64,000 nt of DNA from Sodiomyces alkalinus F11. Its lineage: Eukaryota > Ascomycota > Sordariomycetes > Glomerellales > Plectosphaerellaceae. Positions 10,065 through 20,571 of this stretch are shown here, piece after piece. The DNA is taken from the NCBI RefSeq assembly GCF_003711515.1, contig NW_021167088.1, positions 1,325,769-1,389,768 on the forward strand. Direction: 5' to 3'. The notes below the pieces were generated by a model that worked only from the letters and a program-made list of their open reading frames with translations, had not been told where the DNA came from and did no database searches. How positions within the stretch are numbered: the first letter of the stretch is position 1; each line of letters begins with the position of its first letter. The position numbers were made by a program, and so were the translations under genes.

Positions 10065-13000
10065 ATGGCAGCAGACCTACCGCCCGAACTACAACAGAGG
10101 CTGGATGAGCTCCAAAAAGAGTTGGAGGTATGTCATTCTCACTGTCTTGCCCTCCGCTACATTTGCATTCTTACATTACATCCTCCATAATGCAAGCTGA
10201 AGGGCTGAAGGTCTGCAGCTGACTTGGGTTGATTATAGGAGGGGGACATCACAGAGAAAGGGTGAGCGCTCCTCATGCACCCAAAGTCACTCTCCCCATT
10301 TTCACTCGACCGACTGCTGACTCTTTTGTCGCTTCCAGCCACTACAAACGCAGAACACAACTGCTCAGTCAGTATCTCGCTTCCCATGCTCTCAATGTGC
10401 CTGTGGCCGAACCCGAAACCCGACCCCGCGGTGCATTAGGCATACATTCTGCGGATGCCCCTAGTCCCGGTGGTCACGATGGCTACGATGGCCACGTTGG
10501 CCACAGAGCCGCCGCTCTTGCTACCCTAGGCGGCAGAGACTCGAATCCGAGCAGTCCTACCGACCTAAGCCACCGATCTCAATCTCCCTTCGCCTCTGCT
10601 TCTGGCAGTGGCTACGCATCCCCAGATGTAGGCTTCCTCCGACCAGGCGGGCCTCTTGCCGGTCACCGACCTCCCGTGCAACTGCAACAACGCGATTCCC
10701 TCTTCCTCCATCCAGTCTCCGCCACCGCGACCGGCCCCGCCACCACCCCCCTCGACGACTCGGCGCGATCCGTGTCCATGGTGTCGGGTGACTATGCTTT
10801 CAGACCCGAACAACATGGGGGCTACATGGAATCGCCTCAGGACGCGTACCCCGAACAACACGCTGCATATCCAGACCAACAAGCTGCCGGCTACCCGGGT
10901 CAAGCAGTCGCCTACCCAGATCAGTATCATCATCATCCCCACCAATACGAGAGCCGGTCCGGCACCATGTTGGATTCGACCGGCTTCTTCCCCGGCTTCA
11001 CCGGGCAGCAAGCCTTCGACCAAGCCCCCCGAGATGATTGGGGCTCCTCGGGGCCTGGTCCTGGGCCTGGTCCTGGTCCTGGTCCTGGTCACGGTCATGG
11101 CCCCGGCCCTGGTCCTGGTCCCCAACATCGCCAGTCCACCGGCGAAGCCTTTTCCCCCACCGTCGCCAAGGCGCCCCCCATGTTGACGGCCAACGACATG
11201 CCGCCTCCCGAACTTCTCGAATGCCAGATGCCCCTCGAACCGCGCGAGGTTCCCTTCGCCATCTACGATCCGCACGATTCCAACATGCCCATGTCCCAGT
11301 TCGAGAACATTGCCGCAGTGTTGCGACACCGGGGACGGACCACCGCTAAGATGCCGGCCTACTGGGTGCTCGACAGCAAGGGCAAGGAGATCGCGTCCAT
11401 CACCTGGGACAAGCTCGCTTCGAGAGCCGAGAAAGTCGCCCAGGTCATCCGGGATAAGAGCTCGCTCTACCGGGGAGACCGCGTGGCCCTCGTCTACCGG
11501 GATTCCGAGATGATCGACTTTGCCATTGCCCTCTTGGGGTGCTTCATTGCCGGCGTCGTGGCCGTGCCGATCAACGATCTGCAAGACTACCAGAAACTCA
11601 ACCTGATCCTGACGTCGACCCAGGCCCATCTCGCCTTGACCACCGACCAGAACCTCAGGGCGTTCCAGCGCGACATCTCGGCCCAGCGCCTCAACTGGCC
11701 GAAAGGCGTCGAGTGGTGGAAGACGAACGAGTTTGGTAGCTTCCATCCCAAGCGCAAGGACGACGTCCCGCCGCTGAGTGTGCCGGACCTCGCGTATATC
11801 GAGTTCTCGCGCGCTCCGACGGGGGATCTGCGCGGCGTGGTCCTCAGCCACCGGACCCTCATGCACCAAATGGCCTGCCTGAGCGCCATCGTCTCGACCA
11901 TACCCAGAAACGGTCCCGGGGACACCTTCAGTCGCACTCTGCGCGATAAGAACGGCCGGCTGATTGGAGGAGGCGCCAGCAGCGAGATCCTCCTGTCCTA
12001 CCTGGACCCCCGGGAGGGAATCGGCCTGATATTGGGCGTCCTTCTCACCGTCTACGGAGGCCATACCACCGTCTGGTTGGAGAGCAAGGCCGTCGAAGTG
12101 CCCGGTCTTTACGCCCATCTCATCACCAAATACAAAGCCACCCTCATGGTGGCCGACTATCCCGGCCTGAAGCAGGCCGCCTACAACTACCAACAGGACC
12201 CCATGACCACCCGGAACTACAAGAAGGGCGTGGAGCCCAACTTCCAGACGGTCAAGCTATGTCTCATCGACACACTGACCGTGGATACGCAATTTCACGA
12301 AGTCTTGGCCGACAGGTGGCTGAAGCCGCTCCGCAATCCCCGCGCGAGGGAGGTCGTCGCGCCCATGCTCTGCCTTCCCGAGCACGGCGGCATGGTCGTG
12401 AGCGTCCGGGACTGGCTCGGCGGCGAGGAGAGGATGGGCTGCCCCCTGAAACTGGACCTGGGCAACGACCGCGATTCGGCTTCTTCCGATAAAGAGGAGA
12501 AGGAGAAGGAGAAGGAGAGGGAGAGGGAGAAGGAGGAGGACGTGAAGCCTATGCCCTCCAACGGCTTCGGCAGTCTTCTCGGCGGCGCCACAACCACGAC
12601 CGAGGAGAAGGCCAAGAACGAGCTGAGCGAGGTCTTGCTGGACCGCGAGGCGCTCAAGACGAACGAGGTCGTCGTGCTTGCCCTTGGGGACGAAGCGAGG
12701 AAACGAGCAAACGAGCCGGGCACGGTTCGTGTCGGTGCCTTCGGATACCCCATACCCGATGCGACGTTGGCGGTCGCGGACCCGGAGACCGGCCTGTTGT
12801 CCTCTCCTCACTCCATCGGAGAGATCTGGGTCGACTCGCCCTCGCTCTCGGGAGGGTTCTGGGCGTTGCCCAAGCATACCGAGCAAATCTTCCACGCCCG
12901 GTCCTACAAGTTTGACCCGGGCGAAGCAACGCCGTCGCCCGTCGAGCCCGAGTTCTTGCGGACGGGCTTGCTGGGTACGGTGATCGAAGGCAAGGTCTTC

Positions 13001-15664
13001 GTGCTGGGACTGTACGAGGATCGCATCCGACAAAAGGTCGAATGGGTTGAGCACGGGACCGAGATCGCCGAGTACCGCTACTTCTTCGTCCAGCACCTCG
13101 TCGTCAGCATCGTCAGCAACGTGCCCAGGATCTACGACTGCTCGGCCTTTGACGTCTTTGTCAACGACGAGCACCTGCCCATCGTCGTGCTGGAGTCCCC
13201 GGCGGCGTCCACGGCCCCGCTCGCCTCCGGCCAGCCGCCCAGACAGCTCGACGCCCCGTTGTTGGAGTCGCTGGCCGAGCGCTGCATGGAGGTGCTGATG
13301 CAGGAGCACCATCTGCGCCTTTACTGCGTCATGATCACGGCGCCCAACTCGCTGCCGAGGGTGGTGAAGCACGGTCGTAGGGAGATCGGGAACATGCTCT
13401 GCCGGAGGGAGTTCGACTTGGGCAATATCCCCTGCGCCCACGTCAAGTTCGGCGTGGAGCATGCCGTCCTCAACCTTCCCATCGGCGTCGACCCCATCGG
13501 CGGAATATGGTCGCAGGTGGCCGCCGAGTCGAGGGCGGACATCCTCCTCCCCGCGGACAAGCAGTATTCCGGCATCGACCGGCGAGAAGTGGTCATCGAT
13601 GACCGGACCTCCACGCCGCTGAACAACTTTTCCTGCATCACCGACCTGATCCAGTGGCGCGTGGCGCGGCAGCCCGAGGAACTGTCCTACTGCACCATTG
13701 ACGGCCGCGGCAGGGAAGGCAAGGGCATCGCCTGGAAGAAGTTCGACACCAAGGTGGCGGCCGTGGCGCTCTACTTGAAGAACAAGGTGAAGGTCCGGGC
13801 GGGGGACCACGTTATCCTCATGTATACCCATTCCGAGGAGTTCGTCTTCGCCGTGCACGCGTGTATCAACCTGGGCGTCGTCGTCATTCCCATGGCGCCC
13901 CTGGACGAGAACCGGCTCAACGAAGACGTGCCCGCCTTCCTGCACGTCGTTGGCGACTATGCGGTCAAGGCGTGCTTGGTGAACCAGGACGTGGACCATC
14001 TTCTCAAGACCAAGTCGGTGTCGAGCCACGTCAAGCAGTCGGCGCAGATTCTCAAGATCGCCATCCCGAACTACTACAACACGACGAAGCCTCCAAAGCA
14101 GAACAGCGGCCTGCGGGATCTGGGCATCACCATGCAGCCGGCTTGGATCCAGCCGGGGTACCCGGTCATCATCTGGACGTACTGGACGCCGGACCAGCGC
14201 CGCCTCTCGGTCCAGCTCGGCCACGACACGATCCTGGGCATGTGCAAGGTGCAAAAGGAAACGTGCCAAATGTCGAGCACCCGGCCGGTTCTCGGCTGCG
14301 TTCGCAGCACCACGGGTCTCGGGTTCATCCACTCCTGCTTGATGGGCATCTACATCGGTACGCCGACCTACCTGCTGTCGCCCGTCGAGTTCGCGCAGAG
14401 CCCGGCGTCGCTGTTCGTCTCCCTGTCGCGGTACAAGATCAAGGACACGTACGCCACGCCGCAGATGCTGGACCACGCCATGGCCATGATGCAGGGCAAG
14501 GGCTTCACCCTGCACGAGCTCCGGAACATGATGATCTCGGCGGACGGGCGTCCCCGGGTGGACGTGTTCCAGAAAGTGCGCCTCCACTTCGCGGCCGCGG
14601 GTCTGGACCGGACGGCCATCAACACGGTGTACACGCACGTGGTGAACCCGATGATCGCGTCGCGGTCGTACATGTGCATCGAGCCCATCGAGCTGTGGCT
14701 CGACACCAAGGCGCTGCGGCGGGGCTTGGTCATCCCCGTCGACCCGGAGGGCGACCCCCAGGCGCTGCTGGTGCAGGACTCGGGCATGGTCCCCGTGTCG
14801 ACGCAGATTGCGATTGTCAACCCGGAGAGCCGGCTGCTGTGCCACGACGGTGAGTACGGCGAGATCTGGGTCGACTCGGAGGCGTGCGTCAAGGCGTTCT
14901 ACGGGTCCCGGGACGCGTTTGATGCGGAGCGGTTCGATGGGCGCACGGTCGACGGCGACCCGGGCATCAAGTATGTTCGCACGGGGGATTTGGGGTTCCT
15001 GCATAACGTCAGCAGGCCCATCGGGCCGGGGGGCGCGCTGGTTGACATGCAGGTGCTCTTTGTGCTGGGCAACATTGGCGAGACGTTTGAGATTAACGGG
15101 CTGAACCACTTCCCCATGGATATGGAGGCGTCTGTCGAGCGATCCCACCGAAGTATTGTTCCTAATGGATGGTAAGTTTGGGTGTGGTGTGGTGTATATT
15201 TGGTTTCTGTTTTCTGTGTGGTCCCTCGGTGCTAACCAAAAGTGTTTGCGTCTGCAGTGCCGTCTTCCAAGCGGGAGGTCTCGTGGTGGTACTGGTCGAG
15301 GTGGCGCGGAGGTCGTACCTCGCGTCGTTGGTGCCGGTCATCGTCAACGCGATCCTCAACGAGCACCAAATCGTCGTCGACATCGTGGCCTTTGTCAACA
15401 AGGGCGAGTTCCCTCGGTCCCGACTGGGCGAGAAGCAACGCGGCAAGATCTTGGGAGGATGGGTAACGCGCAAGATGCGGACCATGGCGCAGTTTGCGAT
15501 CCGCGACACGGATCCCCCGGTCTTGGGAGGCGAGCCGGGCAGCAGCGCGGACCAGCATCGTGCCTCTGTCGGGAGTCAGCGGAGCGCGAGCGTGCCGGCG
15601 GCCGGGTCGTCCAGCTTGAGGAATGTGGAACCGGCGCCGCAGATTTTGGGGCAGGGGTCGCTGT

Positions 15665-15698
<34 letters not shown>

Positions 15699-15705
15699 CC
15701 CTTAC

Positions 15706-15737
<32 letters not shown>

Positions 15738-16056
15738 GCAGCAGCGTAGACAAAGTATGGTGCCGACGCCCGTTGCAGAAATGCCGACGGATGACCAGGT
15801 CTTCGCTCCCAGGGATGCGCCGCAGTCGTTCGACGGAGGTGGGCAAGCAGGAGCGGAGACGCAACAGGCGGGGGGTGTCGCCGAGCACGGCGCGAGGGCA
15901 GGTCAAGGGCCGCCCCAGCTGAGGTTGCCCGGGGTCGACGGGCGGGAGAGCTGGGAGTTGTGGGAGAAGGAAAACGAGCGAGAGGATTGGTTGGCGGATG
16001 CGGTGATGCATATGAACCTCGCCAATGATATGGAACGGAGGCAACAACAGGGTTGA
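10065..16056 (+). CDS. CPS1: CPS1/DIP2-type protein with DMAP1-binding and two adenylate-forming domains
   Basis: Exons: 10065-10127, 10239-10261, 10339-15171 and 15258-16056, joined in frame with GTATGT, GTGAGC and GTAAGT donors; about 1905 residues. The N-terminus (LPPELQQRLDELQKELE, EGDITEKG, HYKRRTQLLSQYL) is the DMAP1-binding domain that begins animal DIP2. Two AMP-binding-like domains follow, the first starting near YWVLDSKGKEIASITWDKL and the second near ITDLIQWRVARQPEELSYCT. Fungal homologues include Cochliobolus CPS1; yeast and animal DIP2 proteins have been linked to acyl-AMP-ligase-type lipid (diacylglycerol) metabolism. Both copies of the usual Ser/Thr/Gly-rich phosphate loop are strongly altered (see findings). 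Low-complexity inserts are a GPGPGP run, a KEKEKER stretch inside the first ligase domain, and polyQ near the C-terminus. The identity is strong; the activity in this organism is inferred. Confidence 0.92.
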
Positions 16057-16405
16057 GTGGGCATGGTGTGTCGTACGAGGAGAGGAGTATCATGGCGGGA
16101 GAGTGGACTGGGCTGTGTCTAGAGTCGATCCTGTTTCTCTTGGGCCCTGTGGCCTGTCTCTCTGTTTATTTCCTTGGTTCTCTCGGCAGATGGGTTTGCC
16201 CACTACAGGCGCATGTGATATATCCCTTGAGACCTTTTTCCACTTGAAGACGGATGAATATATTTCATATTCTCTGGACATGAGAGTATTATTCGTACGT
16301 CTTAGTATGACATACGCTCTTCGTAAGTACATTGCGAGTCGCCTCTGTCTCTCTACCTACCAACCCCCTGAGAAGACATATTTCTAACTAGGCATATTTA
16401 CATGA
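16057..16405. other. Convergent 3' spacer
   Basis: Short spacer between the 3' ends of CPS1 (+) and the amidase gene (-). AT-rich towards its right half. No gene or repeat seen. Confidence 0.6.
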
Positions 16406-18373
16406 TCACATCCACTCCATATCGGCAAGGTAATCATGGTCCATGTCCCTCCTGACCAGCAAGTCACCCCCCGCCATGGTACCACCGGCCTTGGGAACAG
16501 TCAGGACGCCCTCCCGGACGAGATCCTGCGCCAGCTTGACAAGCAGGCCATCACATCCCTTGGCGACGAGCACATTGACGGCAACAGGCAGGAACTCGTC
16601 CCGCCCCGTGATGGTACTGGGCCTCGCCACCTCGCCGAGGGGGAAGACGCTGTCCGGGACCTCGGCGAAGACGGAGATGCGCGAGGTGCCGAAACCAAGC
16701 GGCGCGCCGGGGGCGCTGGCGCTGTAGCGGTTCCGCGGGGACGGGTTGCCGGTGCTGCCCGGGTAGATGAGGATGGAGTCGGAGCACGAGGCGGACGACG
16801 ACGAAGCGGGGAGGACCTCGGCGTTGAACCAGTCCATGAAGACGGTCTTGTTGTGCAGGGCTTCCGGGTACCATGCGTCCGGGATCGAGTCGCCCCAGGC
16901 CCAGCGCGAGAGGGGCACCGGGTTGACGAAGGGGCGGCGGCCGTCGTGGGCGGCGGCGTAGTCGGCGAAGAAGGGCTCCCGGACGAGCTCGATCTGTTCC
17001 TTGGTGATCAGGGTGGCGTAGGTCGAGCTCAGGAGGGTGGAGAGGCGGGTGGAGCGCAGTTCGGCGGGGCCGGTGGCGGCCCAGGCGGAGTCGAGGTTGA
17101 AGACGGAGTGTTCGGTGCCCAGGAAGGCGGCCAGGGCGTTGGCGAAGTCGTGGATCATCTTGCCGGCGTCGGAGGACGCGGCGGGGAGGCCCACGGTGTA
17201 CAGCTTGGACGGGTAGGCGACGGAGGAGGAGCCGGCGTACGAGGTGTAGTTGGCGCCGTACATGGCCTTGTTGGCGGCGTCCCAGGTCCAGGGGTCGCGG
17301 ACGAGGAAGCCGGGCGTGTCGAGGGTCGGGGAGAGGGGCATGACGCCGTCGAGGGAGACGAGGCCGTGGGAGGGGCGGTTGCCGAAGAGGCCCTGGGCGC
17401 CGGCGGGTCCGCGGACGGAACCGCCCGTGTCGGAGCCGAGGGCGATGTCGAGCCAGGGGTAGGCGCCGACGGAGGCGCCGGCGCCGGCGGACGAGGAGGA
17501 AGGGTTGTTGTAGCCGTCGCCGCGCGGGTTGAAGGGGGCGTGGTAGTCGACCCAGTCGGCGGTGGGGGACTCGCCGTTGGCGAACTGCGAGGTCTTTTGG
17601 TGGCCGACGACGATGGCGCCGGCGTCGAGGAGGCGCTGGACGACGGGGGCGGTGGTGGCGGCGGGCGGGTAGAGGTTCCACCAGGCGCGGTTGCCGTTGG
17701 ACTTGCGCATGCCGGCGAGGTCGTAGATGTCCTTGATGCCGATGCGCACGCCGGCGAGGGGCTTCTCCGGGGTGGGGCTGTAGTAGAGGCGCGAGGGGAC
17801 GCCGATGGTCACGGAGGCCGAGGAGGGGATGTGGGCCGACAGGGGCTGGAAAGAGCTGGCGTCGGGGCTCTGGAGGAGGGATTCGGTGAAGGAGCCGATG
17901 GAGTCGTCGTAGAGGCGGTAGGCCTGGTAGACGTCGCCCGAGGCGGTGTCGAGGAAGTACGGGCCCGAGGGGAGGGCGGTGCTGTTGCCCTCGAAGGGCA
18001 GGACGAGGGAGCGGACGTCCTCGTAGAAGGACTGCTTGCTCAGGCACGGCGAGGCGGCGTGGCCGGCGAGGAAGACGGTGGAGAGGAAGGAGGGCTGCCA
18101 GACGTCGTCGGCCGAGGTCCAGTTGCCGAAGAGGGAGGGGAGGGCTTCCTTGTCGACGCCATCGTCGGACACGACGGTGATGGGGGTGAAGCCGAAGGCG
18201 CGGGGCAGCGACTTGATGTCGAGGGGCCCGTCGACGATCTTGCCCTGGGAGAAGGGGGAGACGTAGTAGTAGATGTCTCCCAGCTTGAGGGAAGCACCCG
18301 TCTGGACGATCTGGGCGGTCGCCGTGGAGACGTAGAGCCCGAAGGCGAAGAGAGGTAGGCCGCTTGTCTTCAT
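16406..18373 (-). CDS. Secreted amidase-signature family enzyme
   Basis: Single exon, 655 residues, ATG at 18373. A signal peptide is visible (MKTSGLPLFAFGLYVSTATA, cleavage likely near residue 20). Residues about 20-200 form an extra N-terminal region, and the amidase-signature domain follows. The expected Ser-cisSer-Lys triad can be placed: Lys in VRIGIKDIYDLAG (about K214), cis-Ser in the PSSSSAGAGAS loop (about 294-295), and the nucleophile in GSDTGGSVRGPAG (about S319). This family hydrolyses amide bonds; the substrate cannot be told from sequence. A TATA-like element lies 94 bp upstream. Antisense open frames of over 600 codons across this gene are GC-skew shadows. Confidence 0.87.
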   Translation of the reverse strand: MKTSGLPLFAFGLYVSTATAQIVQTGASLKLGDIYYYVSPFSQGKIVDGPLDIKSLPRAFGFTPITVVSDDGVDKEALPSLFGNWTSADDVWQPSFLSTVFLAGHAASPCLSKQSFYEDVRSLVLPFEGNSTALPSGPYFLDTASGDVYQAYRLYDDSIGSFTESLLQSPDASSFQPLSAHIPSSASVTIGVPSRLYYSPTPEKPLAGVRIGIKDIYDLAGMRKSNGNRAWWNLYPPAATTAPVVQRLLDAGAIVVGHQKTSQFANGESPTADWVDYHAPFNPRGDGYNNPSSSSAGAGASVGAYPWLDIALGSDTGGSVRGPAGAQGLFGNRPSHGLVSLDGVMPLSPTLDTPGFLVRDPWTWDAANKAMYGANYTSYAGSSSVAYPSKLYTVGLPAASSDAGKMIHDFANALAAFLGTEHSVFNLDSAWAATGPAELRSTRLSTLLSSTYATLITKEQIELVREPFFADYAAAHDGRRPFVNPVPLSRWAWGDSIPDAWYPEALHNKTVFMDWFNAEVLPASSSSASCSDSILIYPGSTGNPSPRNRYSASAPGAPLGFGTSRISVFAEVPDSVFPLGEVARPSTITGRDEFLPVAVNVLVAKGCDGLLVKLAQDLVREGVLTVPKAGGTMAGGDLLVRRDMDHDYLADMEWM

Positions 18374-18466
18374 GGTGGATGCGGGCTTGCAGCAGGGTCG
18401 TCAGGCGTTGCGTCGGTAACACTTCTCGTCGGTCATTTCGACTGTCATGGCAGCAGCAGACCTCTC

Positions 18467-18472
18467 TTTATA
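18467..18472 (-). promoter_or_regulatory. TATA-like box of the amidase gene
   Basis: TATAAA on the minus strand within GGTATAAAGAGAGG, 94 bp upstream of the amidase ATG. Spacing is plausible for a fungal core promoter with a short leader. Assigned by position and sequence only. Confidence 0.45.
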
Positions 18473-18927
18473 CCCCGGACATTTTATCATCGCCAAGGAG
18501 AGGGGTCAAAGCAAGGACCCGAATTCTCGAGTGAAGACATGCCTCCGAAGGAGCTAACTCCTGGTCCCCCGTCTTCGAAATCCTAGAGGAGCCTCGAAAG
18601 ACCCCGGCTAGTTGGGGGCCATCTCACGATATCCCCATGGGCCATGGGCCATGGTCCTTTGTCCATGGTGATTGGATGCCAGGAAGGATGGAGATGCTTA
18701 TCAGTGGGTTTTGGTGGGAGCCGTAATTATGCACATAATACGGTACCAATAAGTCAAGGATTTGGGCGAAGCCTTTTGGTTCTAGCGTCCTGGGTTGTTG
18801 TCGCTGTCTACACGTGTAGATGCAAAGGTCCCTGCCCCTGTCCCTGTCCCTGGTCGGTGAACGAGCCTCGGTCTCGGTGGTGGTTTACGGATCCGACCGG
18901 GTGAAGATACACCGAAGAGATAAGACT

Positions 18928-19012
18928 AAGGTACCGAGTAAGGTAAGGTACCTAAGGTACCTTACAATACCTCAGTACCTTAAGGCAGAGTACCCCGTAC
19001 CGTAAGGTACAG
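18928..19012. repeat. TAAGGTACCTTA palindrome cluster
   Basis: Densest block of the family: overlapping AAGGTACC and GGTACCTT cores (AGGTAAGGTACCTAAGGTAC) continuing into GTACCCCGTACCGTAAGGTAC. Confidence 0.8.
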
Positions 19013-19175
19013 AGTAGACCGGACCCGGAAGAAGGCCGTTAAACCGAGCAGAAACTTGAGCCTATTCTCGTCCCTTGGCTTGTCCAACTACGGACTAGCC
19101 AGGGGCTGAGAGAAAAAAAATAGAAGAAAAAAGCGTTATCTCGAATAAGCTGCTCATGGCGGGGATATGGAAACT

Positions 19176-19235
19176 GTACCTGAGTAAGGTACCTTACATA
19201 AGGTACTCAAGGTACTGCGGTACAAAGTACGTAGT
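19176..19235. repeat. TAAGGTACCTTA palindrome cluster
   Basis: GAGTAAGGTACCTTACATAA followed by AAGGTACTCAAGGTACTGCG and GTACGTAGTA; same family as the block at 18928. Confidence 0.8.
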
Positions 19236-20571
19236 ATTTCCAGATAAGCGGACGGCTTTACCCGTACCCGTACCCGTCTTCGGCGCCGAGAAGTGCTCGA
19301 GATAAGGCCTGGTGAACTAAAGGTACCTTAGGTATTAACTATTGATTTCTACCTTATTAAGCTATATCCCGAATCTCTGGCTCAGAGGACCCGAGGACCC
19401 GAGGTTAAGCGAACATGAGAGTAACGAGTACATGGCGGTAGAATGCTGTGTAAGACCCCTGGACACGTCTTATCCGTGCTGACACCCAACACAACAAGGA
19501 AATTATACACTGATAAGAACGCTTTAAACTGCGCAAACCCCGAGGAGATAGCTATTGTATAATTAAGGAAGGTACTGACTATTACCAACATTATCAGACT
19601 CTAGTAACGCATCTCCTTCAAGCCGTATTACTCGCCAAAGCAGATAAGAATACTTCTAGCCAAGGTAGGTAATGAATTTACATTGAGCACATGAGATCAA
19701 GCCCTGTTCAGTTCGAGCAAGCCACGGGCAAGACATGGATATACGGAGTATGGTTATTGTATTCCCGGGATGCCTCGCCTCGGCCCCGAGGTTGACGTTG
19801 ACGGACACCAAACATACGGTTATGCAGTGGAGGATGGGAATTTTCTTTTCTTTGCCGTTCGCAATGCCTACAGGGGAAGAGGATGTGAGGTTGTGAGGAG
19901 GGAAAAAAAAAAAAAAAAAAAAAAAGGAGGTGCCCAGAACTTCCTCGACTCCATCACCGCATCAACTCGCAACAGACGTTATCAAAGTTTGATCAATTAA
20001 AAGAGCTTATAACACTCATAGCGGTGCCAAATGACTCTGTAGCCGTTGCCATCCTGGCCCGACCCAAGAGCTCCAAATGCATTCCACATGCACGCTCTGC
20101 TATGCAACAAATCTGCTCACATTCCAATCCAATATTGTCCTGTTGTCATGGCCTCCCACTCTCGGTATTTCAAAGACTCCAGGGGTCTTCCGAGATATAT
20201 AGCTCCCTCTGCACGACGCTGTTCCCTTGTTCGTAAACAGTAGCGACCTGCCCCTTGCACCTCGTTCCCCTCGGCCGCCCACACTGCTTCACCTTCCGCT
20301 CTGTGCATCCACCCGCCACATCTCTGCAGTCACTCGACTCCATCATCCTCTGTAACCTTGCCTGACTTTTATGTACTGACAATCGAGGACGGTCACCCAA
20401 GATTTGTCTTGTCGACAAGAAATGCACCGAATCGGGGGAAAAAAAAAAGGAGAGGCAAAGAAAAAGAAAAAGAAGAATCGCAACATAGGCTTCGCAAATA
20501 TTGAGCTGCACACCAGGGCAGCGTGATATAAACCAAACCCCGCCGCCGTCGTTCTCCCCGGGCTTCTTCAT

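Larger units (their letters stand above)
18374..20571. other. Gene-free 2.2-kb spacer with palindrome clusters
   Basis: Upstream of the amidase (-) and downstream of the next minus-strand gene. AT-richer than average between about 19100 and 19760. It contains three blocks of TAAGGTACCTTA-like palindromes, a CCCTGT/CCCCTG pyrimidine-rich run near 18830-18850, a CCCGTA triplet repeat near 19260 and a 23-nt poly-A tract near 19903. No credible open frame or RNA gene. Confidence 0.6.

Noticed and set aside
10565..12193. 542-codon minus-strand frame opposite the CPS1 5' half
   Set aside because: No family resemblance; a GC-bias artefact of the real plus-strand exon.
12257..15148. 963-codon minus-strand open frame opposite CPS1
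   Set aside because: It is the antisense shadow of a high-GC3 exon; its translation is Arg/His/Asp/Val-rich with no domain, while the plus strand encodes a full conserved protein.
16436..18358. 640-codon plus-strand open frame opposite the amidase gene
   Set aside because: Gly/Val/Glu/Asp-rich shadow of the amidase exon; the minus strand has a signal peptide and catalytic motifs.
16551..18422. 623-codon second minus-strand frame over the amidase gene
   Set aside because: Arg/Pro/Leu-rich out-of-frame translation of the same exon.
18374..20571. RIP-degraded transposon remnant
   Set aside because: The spacer is only moderately AT-rich and no terminal repeats, transposase-like frames or strong TpA-type bias were seen.
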